Assembly (NCBI RefSeq): GCF_000442275.2 | Contig: NZ_KE557312.1 | Coordinates: 248,001 to 312,000, forward strand | Length of the DNA: 64,000 nucleotides | Direction of reading: 5' to 3' | DNA from: Litoreibacter arenae DSM 19593 | GTDB lineage: Bacteria > Pseudomonadota > Alphaproteobacteria > Rhodobacterales > Rhodobacteraceae | In this document: piece after piece, positions 45,892 to 54,397 of the stretch | How the letters are laid out: each line of letters opens with the position of its first letter | How positions within the stretch are numbered: position 1 is the first letter of the stretch | The notes under the pieces: model-generated | Told to the model about the DNA's origin: nothing | The model's database searches: none | Seen by the model: only the letters and a program-made list of their open reading frames with translations | Program-made: the position numbers and the translations under genes

Positions 45892-47300
45892 ACGCAGCAG
45901 CTACAAAACTCCCCCTTGAACTCGGGGCCATCCACTTCGTCGGCATTGGCGGCATCGGCATGTCCGGCATCGCCGAGGTGCTTCTGAACCTTGGCTATAC
46001 CGTCCAGGGCTCCGACGCCAAGACCTCCAAGATCACCGATCGGCTGGCCGAGCTGGGCGCCACCATCTTCGAGGGTCAACGCGCCGAAAACCTCGAAAAC
46101 GCCGACGTCGTCGTCATTTCGTCGGCCATCAAACGCGGCAATCCCGAACTCGACGCCGCCCGTCAGAAGGGCCTGCCGGTCGTCCGCCGCGCCGAGATGC
46201 TGGCCGAGCTGATGCGCCTGAAATCCAACATCGCCGTCGCTGGCACCCACGGCAAGACCACGACGACCACCATGGTCGCGGCCCTGTTGGACGCAGGCGG
46301 CATCGACCCCACGGTCATCAACGGCGGTATCATCCACGCCTACGGCTCGAACGCCCGCGTCGGGCAGGGCGAGTGGATGGTGGTCGAGGCCGACGAGTCC
46401 GACGGCACCTTCAACCGCCTCCCCGCCACCATCGGCATCGTCACCAATATCGACCCCGAGCATATGGAACACTGGGGCGACTTCGATACCCTCCGTCAGG
46501 GCTTCCTCGATTTCGTCTCCAACATCCCGTTCTACGGCCTCGCCGTGTGCTGCACCGACCACCCCGAGGTGCAATCCCTCGTCGGCAAGATCACCGACCG
46601 CCGCGTCGTCACCTTCGGCTTCAACGCGCAGGCCGATGTCCGCGCGGTCAACCTGAGCTACAAGGCGGGCGTCGCCCATTTCGACATCGCGCTGCAAAAC
46701 GATGGCACGGTTATCAAGGGCTGCACCCTGCCCATGCCCGGCGATCACAACGTCTCCAACGCGCTCAGCGCGGTCGCTGTCGCCCGCCATCTGGGCATGA
46801 AAGCCGAGGAAATCAAAACCGCGCTGGCCAATTTCGGCGGCGTCAACCGCCGCTTCACCAAGGTGGGCGAGGTGGGTGGCGTCACCATCATTGATGATTA
46901 CGGCCACCACCCGGTCGAAATCGCCGCCGTCCTCAAAGCCGCCCGCCAAGCCACCGAGGGTCGCGTCATCGCCATCCACCAGCCGCACCGCTACTCGCGC
47001 CTGCACTCGCTGTTCGATGACTTCTGTTCCTGCTTCAACGACGCCGACGTGGTCGGCATCGCCGACGTCTTCGCCGCAGGCGAAGAGCCCATCGAAGGCG
47101 CCTCCCGCGACGATCTGGTCGCAGGCCTCCTGCGCCACGGCCACCGCCACGCCCGCGCCGTGATGGACGAGGACGACCTGCTGCGCCTCGTGCGCGAACA
47201 GGCCCGCGAGGGCGATATGGTCGTCTGTCTGGGCGCAGGCACGATCAGCGCCTGGGCCACCGCGCTTCCCGCCCGCTTGGCCGACAAGGGTAACAAATGA
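45888..47300 (+). CDS. murC: UDP-MurNAc:L-alanine ligase
   Basis: 470 aa. It adds the first amino acid to UDP-MurNAc. Conserved blocks are [66 protein letters not shown] and [18 protein letters not shown]. The C-terminal [18 protein letters not shown] is complete. Its stop overlaps the start of a 27-codon ORF (ATGA). Confidence 0.96.
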   Translation: MNAAATKLPLELGAIHFVGIGGIGMSGIAEVLLNLGYTVQGSDAKTSKITDRLAELGATIFEGQRAENLENADVVVISSAIKRGNPELDAARQKGLPVVRRAEMLAELMRLKSNIAVAGTHGKTTTTTMVAALLDAGGIDPTVINGGIIHAYGSNARVGQGEWMVVEADESDGTFNRLPATIGIVTNIDPEHMEHWGDFDTLRQGFLDFVSNIPFYGLAVCCTDHPEVQSLVGKITDRRVVTFGFNAQADVRAVNLSYKAGVAHFDIALQNDGTVIKGCTLPMPGDHNVSNALSAVAVARHLGMKAEEIKTALANFGGVNRRFTKVGEVGGVTIIDDYGHHPVEIAAVLKAARQATEGRVIAIHQPHRYSRLHSLFDDFCSCFNDADVVGIADVFAAGEEPIEGASRDDLVAGLLRHGHRHARAVMDEDDLLRLVREQAREGDMVVCLGAGTISAWATALPARLADKGNK

Positions 47301-47380
47301 CTGACTTTATTAATGCCCGACGCCGCGCCATGATGGCGGGGCTGGAGTTGGATATGCCCGAGAACCGGGTGGGGTTGTGA
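47297..47380 (+). CDS. 27-aa coupled ORF between murC and the DUF2484 gene
   Basis: A very short reading frame ([10 protein letters not shown]... PENRVGL) whose ATG overlaps the murC stop and whose TGA overlaps the next ATG (TGATG). This double overlap would pass ribosomes from murC to the DUF2484 gene. The peptide is basic at its N-terminus and of unknown role. It could be only a coupling device or a decayed gene end. Confidence 0.4.
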   Translation: MTDFINARRRAMMAGLELDMPENRVGL

Positions 47381-47649
47381 TGAGTATGTCTCTGATAGGA
47401 GCCTTTCTATGGCTTATCGTTGCAAATGTGCTCGCGATGCTGCCGTCGCGCGACAACCACTGGCGTCGCGCCTACGCGCTGATCGCCATCGGTGTGCCGC
47501 TCTTGGGCTGGGTAACCTATGAGAACGGCCCGCTGGTCGGCCTGATCTGCCTCGCCGCCGGGGCAAGCATGCTCCGCTGGCCCCTGCGCTACCTCGCCCG
47601 CCACGTCAGCCGCCGCCTCCCCCGCAAAACCGCCCCGCCCGCCGAGTAG
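47380..47649 (+). CDS. DUF2484 membrane protein
   Basis: 89 aa with two to three membrane spans (MSLIGAFLWLIVANVLAML, AYALIAIGVPLLGWVTY, PLVGLICLAAGASML). It ends in a basic tail (RWPLRYLARHVSRRLPRK). DUF2484 genes in Rhodobacteraceae lie between murC and murB, which supports the call and predicts murB next. Here murB is 16.3 kb away. The stop codon is the TAG of the GTAGGGCGGGG repeat that begins the insertion. Confidence 0.8.
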   Translation: MSMSLIGAFLWLIVANVLAMLPSRDNHWRRAYALIAIGVPLLGWVTYENGPLVGLICLAAGASMLRWPLRYLARHVSRRLPRKTAPPAE

Positions 47650-47766
47650 GGCGGGGTTCACCCCGCCACCCGCGCGCGCGTGGGGTGGGTGGTCCCCACC
47701 CACCTTGCCACGGATGCCACCTCACGAAATGGTAGAGATTTCCGAGACAACCGACCGCAAGAGTCT
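47646..47766. repeat. Left boundary repeat: REP-like hairpins plus a truncated gene start
   Basis: Two palindromes, GGCGGGG-TTCA-CCCCGCC (from 47650) and GGTGGGTGG-TCC-CCACCCACC (ending at 47704), are followed by ATG 47729 and 13 codons MVEISETTDRKSL. After these the frame hits a stop. The same order, diverged, occurs at 62111-62246 before the intact 529-codon gene. The 817-bp stretch from here to tctC otherwise holds only relics and a promoter region. Confidence 0.75.
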
Positions 47767-47794
47767 GCGCCAGAATGGTTGTTTTGGCCCATAG
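47729..47794 (+). pseudogene. 5' remnant of a second copy of the Ala-rich 529-aa gene
   Basis: The first 13 codons (MVEISETTDRKSL) match MVEISEITDRKSL of the gene at 62208 with one change. Then the sequence diverges (RQNGCFGP) and stops at TAG 47792-47794. The break near 47766 marks the left edge of the inserted DNA. Confidence 0.65.
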
Positions 47795-48031
47795 AGGCAG
47801 TTCTATTAAGTTCTGTCGACCGCCTAAATTACAGCCGACATTGGCGCCGCTGAAGCAAAAGCTCACGTCGTCCCGCAGCGCTGACCTTTGCCAATCTAAA
47901 TGCTGCGCTCTCACGATAACCTCCGTTTTGGGGAAGCTAAATCGTAGCGTCGCAATGCTATAGGAATGACGGCTTTAGGCCGTCTTAAGTAGAGATCATG
48001 GCGCCACTACGCGTCGGCGATCTTGCTAACG

Positions 48032-48118
48032 GTTGTCCCCGCATTTCTAGTCGTGACTGGCCCTGGTTCTGATCCGATCTGGTTCGGCGTCCTGTTGGTT
48101 TCAGTAGTTGAGATCGGG
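48032..48118 (+). pseudogene. Fragment of a TRAP large permease (DctM) gene
   Basis: One frame reads VVPAFLVVTGPG then SDPIWFGVLLVSVVEIG and a stop. The DPIWFGVLL...VVE.G string is a hallmark of the DctM C-terminal region, normally followed by LITPP. Only about 29 codons are recognisable, with a premature stop and no start, so this is a degraded relic. It is not a copy of the intact dctM at 60224, which has a different sequence here. Confidence 0.6.
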
Positions 48119-48225
48119 TGATTCACGTCGCTGATCGTGCCAAATGTGGGGCCTCAGCGCCTTTGCGGCAACACAAAGCCTGCTAGCCAGATTTAGAGGT
48201 ACGGTACGTATTGGGTATAGTTTTT

Positions 48226-48269
48226 TTGAATAACCATATCGGCTCGATATACTGGGTTTTCGTATCGAG
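48226..48269 (+). promoter_or_regulatory. Promoter and dyad upstream of tctC
   Basis: A sigma70-like pair, TTGAAT (48226-48231) and TATACT (48248-48253), has a 16-bp spacer. Overlapping the -10 is the inverted repeat CTCGATA (48243-48249)/TATCGAG (48263-48269), which contains GATAT-N11-GTATC (48246-48266). The position suggests control of the tct-sulfatase operon, with a leader of about 200 nt. Confidence 0.5.
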
Positions 48270-48272
48270 ATC

Positions 48273-48383
48273 ATGGAAGCTCTGGAGTCTCAGCCGTTTC
48301 AGCGGCAGGGGTATTCATGGGGTGACAGCTGGAAATTGGTGAATCTGGGAAATGGCGAGCACGCGCATTTTTGGCGGCGATAA
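48273..48383 (+). other. Unassigned 36-codon open frame in the tctC leader
   Basis: ATG 48273 to TAA 48383 encodes MEALESQPFQRQ then GYSWGDSWKLVNLGNGEH and AHFWRR. It has no clear ribosome-binding site and no recognised family. It could be a relic or a leader peptide in the predicted 5' untranslated region of tctC. Confidence 0.2.
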
Positions 48384-48467
48384 GCGGTCGGGATCCTCAC
48401 GTCAGCAATTGTGAAGTAGGTTCGCCAGCCCGCAACTAAGTCTGACTAATCCAACGGAGGAAATAAG

Positions 48468-49418
48468 TTGAAACTCACGACACTGATGAAGACCGCCGCG
48501 ATTGCGACCATGATCGCGATCCCGGGTGCCGCACTTGCACAATGGGCGCCAAGTGGCCCGATCACATTGCAAATTGGATTTGGCGCTGGTGGGTCCACTG
48601 ATACGCTAGGTCGCGCGATTGCTGCGGCAGTAGAGGAAAATACAGGTTGGGACGTGGTCGTCGAGAACAAGCCCGGTGGCGGTGGCGTCGCGATGCTGTC
48701 CACTTTGGTCAATGCCGAAGCAGATGGCTCGAAAATTGGCATGGGGGTCACAGTCGCAACGATCATGAACCTCGCGATGCGGGGCGACAAACTGCCTTTC
48801 AAAATTGATAGTTTTGACCATCTGGCCACGGTTGTTCTGGCGCCCGTGTCAATCATCGCCCGCGCTGACGCTCCTTATGACACGTTTGCAGAATTCGTTG
48901 CATTCAGCAAAGAGAACGGCGGCTCGCTGATGGGGTTTGATGGCGGACCGCAGCGCCTGATTATGCAATCTATCAACAACACAACCGGCAGTCAGGTTGA
49001 GCTTGTGTCAAACCAAAGCGGTGCTGAAATCATCAAAGGCCTGCTTGGTGGACAACTGGATGCCGGATTTAGCGCAGGCGAGCATATCCAGTATCTCGAG
49101 TCTGGTGATCTGAAAATGTTGGGGGTCGCGACGCAGTCGCGCCATCCGTATTCACCAGACACCGAAACCCTGGTCGAGCAGGGGTATCCTTACTCTGTTG
49201 AGCCATATTTCTATCTGGCAGCTCCGGCTGGTTTGGACCCGGAGGCCAAGGATGCGCTTGCTACAGCGATTGACGAGGCCATCAAGTCCGATGCCTTGGA
49301 TGAATTGATCGAAAACGTCATGCAAACCAAAGCGAGCAATCTTGGCCCTGAAGGGACCGAAGCCAAATTGAACAGTGGCTTGGCTGATGCATTCGCTCTT
49401 ATTGAGGCAGCCAAGTAA
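48468..49418 (+). CDS. tctC: Tripartite tricarboxylate transporter substrate-binding protein (TctC/Bug)
   Basis: 316 aa from a TTG start with GGAGG eight bases upstream. A signal peptide (KLTTLMKTAAIATMIAIPGAALA) gives a periplasmic protein. The Bug fold is shown by ITLQIGFGAGGSTDTLGRAIA, VVVENKPGGGGV and MQSINNTTGSQVELVSNQSGAE, the usual ligand-loop regions. It captures a carboxylate solute for TctAB. First gene of tctC-tctB-tctA-sulfatase. The ligand cannot be read from sequence; Bug proteins bind diverse mono- to tricarboxylates and aromatic acids. Confidence 0.9.
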   Translation: MKLTTLMKTAAIATMIAIPGAALAQWAPSGPITLQIGFGAGGSTDTLGRAIAAAVEENTGWDVVVENKPGGGGVAMLSTLVNAEADGSKIGMGVTVATIMNLAMRGDKLPFKIDSFDHLATVVLAPVSIIARADAPYDTFAEFVAFSKENGGSLMGFDGGPQRLIMQSINNTTGSQVELVSNQSGAEIIKGLLGGQLDAGFSAGEHIQYLESGDLKMLGVATQSRHPYSPDTETLVEQGYPYSVEPYFYLAAPAGLDPEAKDALATAIDEAIKSDALDELIENVMQTKASNLGPEGTEAKLNSGLADAFALIEAAK

Positions 49419-49477
49419 ATGAAGCGTACTATGGCCGGGCCTTGGGGCTCGGTCATATGTTGTAGATCGGACGCCAC

Positions 49478-49897
49478 ATGACAGCAGAGCGCATCTATAC
49501 GGCAATTCTCGTTTTTCTCGGTCTCGGCTTCCTGTTCATTGCGTTGCCTCAACAAGTAGAGAGCGTTGGCTACGGGCGCATTGTTCCGGCAACCGTCCCA
49601 ACGATTGCCCTGTGGGTCATCATCATCGCCGGCATCGTGCAGTTCTTTACGAGCAAGGAATGCATAGAACTTCATCTCGCAGATAGTTTCCGCGTCATCG
49701 CTTTTGTTGCAATTCTTGTTGTGGCGGTTTGGTTGATAGAGAAGTTCGGCTTTGAATACTTCGCGCCTGTTTTTGCCTTGTCGATCATGCTCTTCATGGG
49801 CGAACGCCGTTGGTACTGGCTCTTGTTCGCCGCATTCGTGATGCCCTTGGGCATTTGGTTCTTGGTCGAGAACGTACTTAACCGCGTCCTGCCCTAG
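49478..49897 (+). CDS. tctB: Tripartite tricarboxylate transporter small membrane subunit (TctB)
   Basis: 139 aa with four hydrophobic segments: YTAILVFLGLGFLFIALP, TIALWVIIIAGIVQFF, VIAFVAILVVAVWLI and WYWLLFAAFVMPLGIWFLV. Length and topology match TctB, and position between tctC and tctA settles the call. It ends 11 bp before tctA. Confidence 0.87.
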   Translation: MTAERIYTAILVFLGLGFLFIALPQQVESVGYGRIVPATVPTIALWVIIIAGIVQFFTSKECIELHLADSFRVIAFVAILVVAVWLIEKFGFEYFAPVFALSIMLFMGERRWYWLLFAAFVMPLGIWFLVENVLNRVLP

Positions 49898-49908
49898 AAG
49901 GACTATCA

Positions 49909-51411
49909 ATGGACTTTGCAACGATTATAGCGGGACTGACAGACGCGCTGACACCTCTCAATCTGCTGTTCGTTCTTGCAGGTGTTTTTGTGGGTCAGTT
50001 TGTTGGCGCCATGCCGGGGATCGGGCCGGTGATGGCAATGGCCATTGCTATCCCGTTTACCTTCGCGCTCAATCCATTGCCTGCGATAGGATTTTTGGTT
50101 GGTGTGAACAAGGGCGGCTTAATTGGTGGGGCCATACCTGCGATTTTGCTTAACACACCCGGAACGCCTGATGCCGCAGCAACTGCGATTGATGGTTATC
50201 CCCTGACGAAACAGGGCAAACCGCTCAAAGCCATGAAAATGGCTTTGTATGCGTCTGTGACCGGAGACACCTTCAGCGATATCGTTCTGATTACGGTTGC
50301 TGCTCCTCTGGCAATCTTGGCGTTGCAATTGGGGCCCGTTGAAATTTTCGCGCTTATGGTCTTTGCGTTCTCGCTAATTTCCGGCCTCATCGGGGACTCG
50401 ATAAGCAGAGGTGCGATTGCAACCGCGCTTGGCCTGTTGGCGGCAACCGTCGGTCTTGATCCAGAACATTCGACACCAAGGTTCTTGTTCGGAATGTTCC
50501 AGCTTTACGACGGGTTTCCAATTGCCTCTGTCGCAATCGGATCCCTCGCTGTTTCAGAAATAACGCTGCGCGTCGCGCGCATGCGCGGCAAAATGCGGCC
50601 TGCTGTCGTAATCCCGAAGAATCAAACCAAGGACCAAAAGTCGGTCAGCTTTGCGGAATATTGGGCCTGTCGGTTTGTTCTTTTGAGAGGGTCGCTCATT
50701 GGCACATTCATCGGTGCTGTTCCGGGCATGGGATCAACCGCTGCGGCTTTTATGAGTTACGCCTCAACCAAACAAACCGCAAAGGATCCATCTTCCTTTG
50801 GCAAAGGTGACCTGCGCGGCATTGCGGCTACGGAATCTGCCAACAGTTCGGTGGCTGGGGCGGACTTTATACCTCTGCTTACGTTGGGGCTTCCCGGTAG
50901 TGCGTCCGCTGCCATTATGATCGGCGCCTTCCTTATCCAGGGCATTCAGCCAGGACCCTTGCTGTTCGAACAACAAGGGCAACTGGTTTACGGCATATTC
51001 GGTGCAATGATTATGGCCAACGCCTGCAATCTGCTTTGTGGGCTCTTTGGCCTTCGGCTTTGGAGCAAGTTGATTACTGCGCCGGAGTCTGTGGTGTTTT
51101 CCATCGCGCTCGTCCTCTGTGTCACGGGCGTCTATCTGGCAACGGGAGGGGCGTTTGGCGTTTTCGTCATGATCCTGTTCGCCGTGATCGGTGTCATCAT
51201 GACGGTGCTGCGATATCCGCTTGTTGTCTTTATCATCGCATTCTTCCTCGGACCCAGATTTGAACTGTCTCTGGGGCAAACCGCAACCATCCTGCGCGGA
51301 GATGTCTGGAACCTTGCCAACCATCCGGTTGCTGTCGTTCTATTTGCGATGTCGATTTTCTCGATCTACTGGCTGGGTATCAAAAAGAGGCGGCGGAAAG
51401 CGTCAGATTAG
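49909..51411 (+). CDS. tctA: Tripartite tricarboxylate transporter large permease (TctA)
   Basis: 500 aa, 11-12 membrane spans. TctA signatures are VFVGQFVGAMPGIGPVMAMAIAIPFTF near residue 25, PAILLNTPGTPDAAATAIDGYPLTKQG, GTFIGAVPGMGSTAAAFMSYA and the duplicated glycine-proline loop in LTLGLPGSASAAIMIGAFLIQGIQPGP. It forms the secondary transporter with TctB and TctC. The sulfatase gene follows 30 bp later. Confidence 0.93.
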   Translation: MDFATIIAGLTDALTPLNLLFVLAGVFVGQFVGAMPGIGPVMAMAIAIPFTFALNPLPAIGFLVGVNKGGLIGGAIPAILLNTPGTPDAAATAIDGYPLTKQGKPLKAMKMALYASVTGDTFSDIVLITVAAPLAILALQLGPVEIFALMVFAFSLISGLIGDSISRGAIATALGLLAATVGLDPEHSTPRFLFGMFQLYDGFPIASVAIGSLAVSEITLRVARMRGKMRPAVVIPKNQTKDQKSVSFAEYWACRFVLLRGSLIGTFIGAVPGMGSTAAAFMSYASTKQTAKDPSSFGKGDLRGIAATESANSSVAGADFIPLLTLGLPGSASAAIMIGAFLIQGIQPGPLLFEQQGQLVYGIFGAMIMANACNLLCGLFGLRLWSKLITAPESVVFSIALVLCVTGVYLATGGAFGVFVMILFAVIGVIMTVLRYPLVVFIIAFFLGPRFELSLGQTATILRGDVWNLANHPVAVVLFAMSIFSIYWLGIKKRRRKASD

Positions 51412-51441
51412 CCTCTGACTGCCAGAATTTCAGGAGCTGAA

Positions 51442-53055
51442 ATGCCCAAGAAAATACTCTTCATCATGTGCGATCAACTGCGGTTTGATTATTTGGGGTG
51501 TACGGGCCACCCAAGCATCAAAACGCCGAACATCGACGCATTGGCGGCGCGCGGTGTCCGGTTCGACAGGACTTATGTGCAATCCCCCATATGTGGCCCC
51601 AGCCGGATGAGTTTTTACACCGGCAGGTATGTGCGCAGCCACGGGTCCACATGGAACAGCTATCCGTTACGGGTAGGGGAGATGACCCTCGGAGACCACC
51701 TCAGGCCACTGGGTGTGCGCACTGTCCTCTGCGGCAAGACCCATATGCGCGCGGACCTTGAGGGCATGGAGCGTCTGGGCATCGACATGTCCAGCGACAT
51801 CGGCGCATTGGTTGCTGAATGCGGGTTTGAGGTCTGGGATCGCAGTGACGGGGTCGTGCCGGACGGGGCGGCCGGGAACCCGTCCAAATACAAAGACCAT
51901 CTCCGCGCCCGAGGCTACGGGGGCGAAAACCCTTGGCATTCGGCGGCGAATTCGGGGAAGTCCGATGACGGCGAGATCTTGTCAGGTTGGCTTTTGAAGC
52001 ATGCAGCCGAGCCTGCGGCAATTGCAGAGGAAGACTCCGAGACGCCCTATACCACGACCCGCGCAATCGAGTTTATGGAGCAGGCCAAGGACGACAGCTG
52101 GTGCCTGCATCTGAGCTACATCAAGCCGCATTGGCCCTACATTGTGCCCGCGCCCTACCACGATATGTACAGTGAAAGGGATATCATTTCAGTCAAACGG
52201 TCCGATGCTGAATTGAAAGACCCGCATCCCTTGATGGCAGGCTATTATGGATATCGCTATTCGCACGCGTTCCGTCGTGATGATGTGCGCAATGCCGTCA
52301 TTCCTGCTTACATGGGTCTGATTACCCAGATTGACGACCAGATCGGGCGTCTGATGACCTACCTCAAGCAGAGCGGCCAACTGGACGAGACGCTGATCGT
52401 ATTTACCTCCGATCACGGCGATTACCTTGGCGATCACTGGATGGGGGAGAAGGAGTTGTTCCACGATCAATCCGCCCGCATTCCGATGATCATCGTCGAC
52501 CCAAGCGAAGGCGCGGATGCAACGCGGGGGCAGGTCATCACGGATCTGACCGAGGCAATTGATCTTGCCCCGACATTTGTGGAGTTCTTTGGTGGCAAAG
52601 TGCCGGATCATATTCTTGAAGGTCGGTCGCTGCTTCCTTCACTTCACGGCAATGCCGGCCCCGCCCGCGAATACGTCATCTCGGAATATGACTATTCATC
52701 CCGTCCGCATCTTCGCCATCTCAGCCCCGATGCCAAGTCCTGCCTCTTGACGATGGTCTTTGACGGGCGATGGAAGATGATCTGGGTCGAGGGTCATCGG
52801 CCCATGCTCTACGATCTGGAGACAGACCCCGATGAATTCAATGATCTTGGTGCAGATGAAAATCACAGCGCCGAGATCATGCGATTGTCAAACGCGATGT
52901 TCGATTGGGCGCGCAGACAGCACAACCGTGTCACGTTGTCGGACGAGAAGATCGACAACGACATGTGCCACGATGATGCGGTTGAAGGTGTTTACCTTGG
53001 GTTCTGGGATGAAGATGAACTCGCCGCCTGGAAAGCGGACAATTCACCCGATTGA
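51442..53055 (+). CDS. Sulfatase-superfamily enzyme (arylsulfatase / phosphonate monoester hydrolase-like)
   Basis: 537 aa, no signal peptide, so cytoplasmic. The formylglycine site is CGPSRMSFYTGR (the Cys near residue 50), preceded by IMCDQLRFDYLG with metal-binding Asp and followed later by TSDHGDYLGDHWMGEK. Stretches such as KPHWPYIVPAPYHDMY, GLITQIDDQIGRLMTYL and EAIDLAPTFVEFFGGKVP resemble the phosphonate monoester hydrolase/arylsulfatase branch rather than BetC. It probably frees an imported ester. Sulfate, phosphodiester or phosphonate as leaving group is undecided. No maturation enzyme gene is in the window. Confidence 0.85.
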   Translation: MPKKILFIMCDQLRFDYLGCTGHPSIKTPNIDALAARGVRFDRTYVQSPICGPSRMSFYTGRYVRSHGSTWNSYPLRVGEMTLGDHLRPLGVRTVLCGKTHMRADLEGMERLGIDMSSDIGALVAECGFEVWDRSDGVVPDGAAGNPSKYKDHLRARGYGGENPWHSAANSGKSDDGEILSGWLLKHAAEPAAIAEEDSETPYTTTRAIEFMEQAKDDSWCLHLSYIKPHWPYIVPAPYHDMYSERDIISVKRSDAELKDPHPLMAGYYGYRYSHAFRRDDVRNAVIPAYMGLITQIDDQIGRLMTYLKQSGQLDETLIVFTSDHGDYLGDHWMGEKELFHDQSARIPMIIVDPSEGADATRGQVITDLTEAIDLAPTFVEFFGGKVPDHILEGRSLLPSLHGNAGPAREYVISEYDYSSRPHLRHLSPDAKSCLLTMVFDGRWKMIWVEGHRPMLYDLETDPDEFNDLGADENHSAEIMRLSNAMFDWARRQHNRVTLSDEKIDNDMCHDDAVEGVYLGFWDEDELAAWKADNSPD

Positions 53056-53061
53056 ACGCAC

Positions 53062-53092
53062 GCATCCAACGCGCGCCACGCGCGTTGGATGC
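53062..53092. terminator. 14-bp perfect hairpin between convergent operons
   Basis: GCATCCAACGCGCG (53062-53075) pairs perfectly with 53079-53092 over a 3-nt CCA loop. It sits between the ends of the tct-sulfatase operon and kynU. There is no U-run, so it is a bidirectional stop or mRNA-end stabiliser rather than a textbook terminator. Confidence 0.6.
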
Positions 53093-53105
53093 ATGAGTGC
53101 AGTTA

Positions 53106-54362
53106 TTAGGTGACTGCGCGGCGTTCTTTGAACTCCGGACGGTCCCATTCGCCTGTTTCCATCACCTCGCGGATATGCGCCACCGAGTCCCAGATATCGA
53201 CGTAGCGCACATATGGTGCGGCAAAGCCAAAGCGCAGAATGTCCGGCGCGCGGAAATCACCTACCACGCCGCGCTCGATAAGGGCTTGAACGATGGCATA
53301 GCCGTTCTCATGGGTTAGCGACACCTGAGAACCACGTGTCTCGGCGTCCTTGGGGCTGGCAAGCTCAAACCCCATGCCGCCAAGTTCTTGCTCAACGAGG
53401 GCGATGAACAAATCCCCTAGCGCCATGTTCTTTTGACGCAAGACGGTCATGTCCACGTCTTTGAACGCCTCCATCGCTGTTTCCAACGCCAGCGTCGCCA
53501 ATTGGGACGCCGTGCCGGTCAGCATCTGGTCGATGGTGGGGTGTGGTTTGTACTCTTGGGTGAAGCTGAAAGGCTCGGCATGGCCATGCCAGCCGCGCAA
53601 GGGTTGGTTCATATCGTCAAAATGGCGTCGCGCCACAAAGACGAAGGCGGGCGCGCCGGGGCCGCCGTTCAAGTATTTGTATCCACAACCAACAGCAAAA
53701 TCGGCGTTACATTCGTTCAACTGGACTGGCAACGCACCTGCTGAATGGGCCAGATCCCAGATAACCAGACCGCCAAGATCCTGGGCGCGTTTGGTGATGC
53801 CCGGCATGTCATAGATACGGCCCGACTTGTAATGCACATGTGTCAATTGAACGAGCGCGAGGTCTTCACCCGCCGCATCAATCGCGCTTTCCACCTCTTC
53901 GGGCATGACACACCGCAACTCGCAGCCCATCATCTCGGCCACTTCGGTGTTGATATACACGTCCGTCGGGAAGTTCCCGATCTCGGAGACGATGATCTTG
54001 CGATCCTTGCGCATCCGCAGCGCGCCGACCAGCAGCTTGAACAAGTTGACCGAGATGGAGTCGCACACGATGACCTCATCGTCATCGGCACCAATAATGC
54101 GCGCAATCGCAGCGCCAGCGCGTTGCGGGGCAGGATACCAATCGGCATCGTTCCAACTGCGGATCAAGCCTTGACCCCATTCCTTCTTCACCGCCTTCTC
54201 CAACCGCTCCATCACGCCGAGCGGCAAAGCACCAAGTGAGTTGCCATCAAGATAAATATCATTAGCTGGCAACTCAAAACGGTCGCGAAGGTGGGCAATG
54301 GGGTCAGCGCTGTCCATTTCGATTGTGTCGGCGCGGGTGATTTTTGCTGAATGAGCATTCAT
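53106..54362 (-). CDS. kynU: Kynureninase
   Basis: 418 aa PLP-dependent hydrolase that cleaves kynurenine or 3-hydroxykynurenine to (3-hydroxy)anthranilate and alanine. Diagnostic blocks are IYLDGNSLGALPLGV, RSWNDADWYPAP, SEIGNFPTDVYINTEV, IWDLAHSAGALPVQLNECNADFAVGC and GCGYKYLNGGPGAPAFVFV, which holds the PLP-binding Lys. The start MNAHSAKITRAD (54362) with AGGAA upstream is preferred. It is downstream of the aldehyde dehydrogenase on the same strand, 35 bp apart. Confidence 0.93.
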   Translation of the reverse strand: MNAHSAKITRADTIEMDSADPIAHLRDRFELPANDIYLDGNSLGALPLGVMERLEKAVKKEWGQGLIRSWNDADWYPAPQRAGAAIARIIGADDDEVIVCDSISVNLFKLLVGALRMRKDRKIIVSEIGNFPTDVYINTEVAEMMGCELRCVMPEEVESAIDAAGEDLALVQLTHVHYKSGRIYDMPGITKRAQDLGGLVIWDLAHSAGALPVQLNECNADFAVGCGYKYLNGGPGAPAFVFVARRHFDDMNQPLRGWHGHAEPFSFTQEYKPHPTIDQMLTGTASQLATLALETAMEAFKDVDMTVLRQKNMALGDLFIALVEQELGGMGFELASPKDAETRGSQVSLTHENGYAIVQALIERGVVGDFRAPDILRFGFAAPYVRYVDIWDSVAHIREVMETGEWDRPEFKERRAVT

Positions 54363-54397
54363 TGGTCTATTCCTGATGTTCGTTATCTTTGTTGAGG

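Noticed and set aside
47775-47963. 62-codon open frame after the left repeat
   Set aside because: It starts inside the breakpoint region, lacks a ribosome-binding site and recognisable homology, and is more likely relic sequence.
53062-53092. Attachment site or transposon end at the 14-bp hairpin
   Set aside because: It is single-copy in the window, with no flanking duplication; its place between converging operons fits a transcript end.
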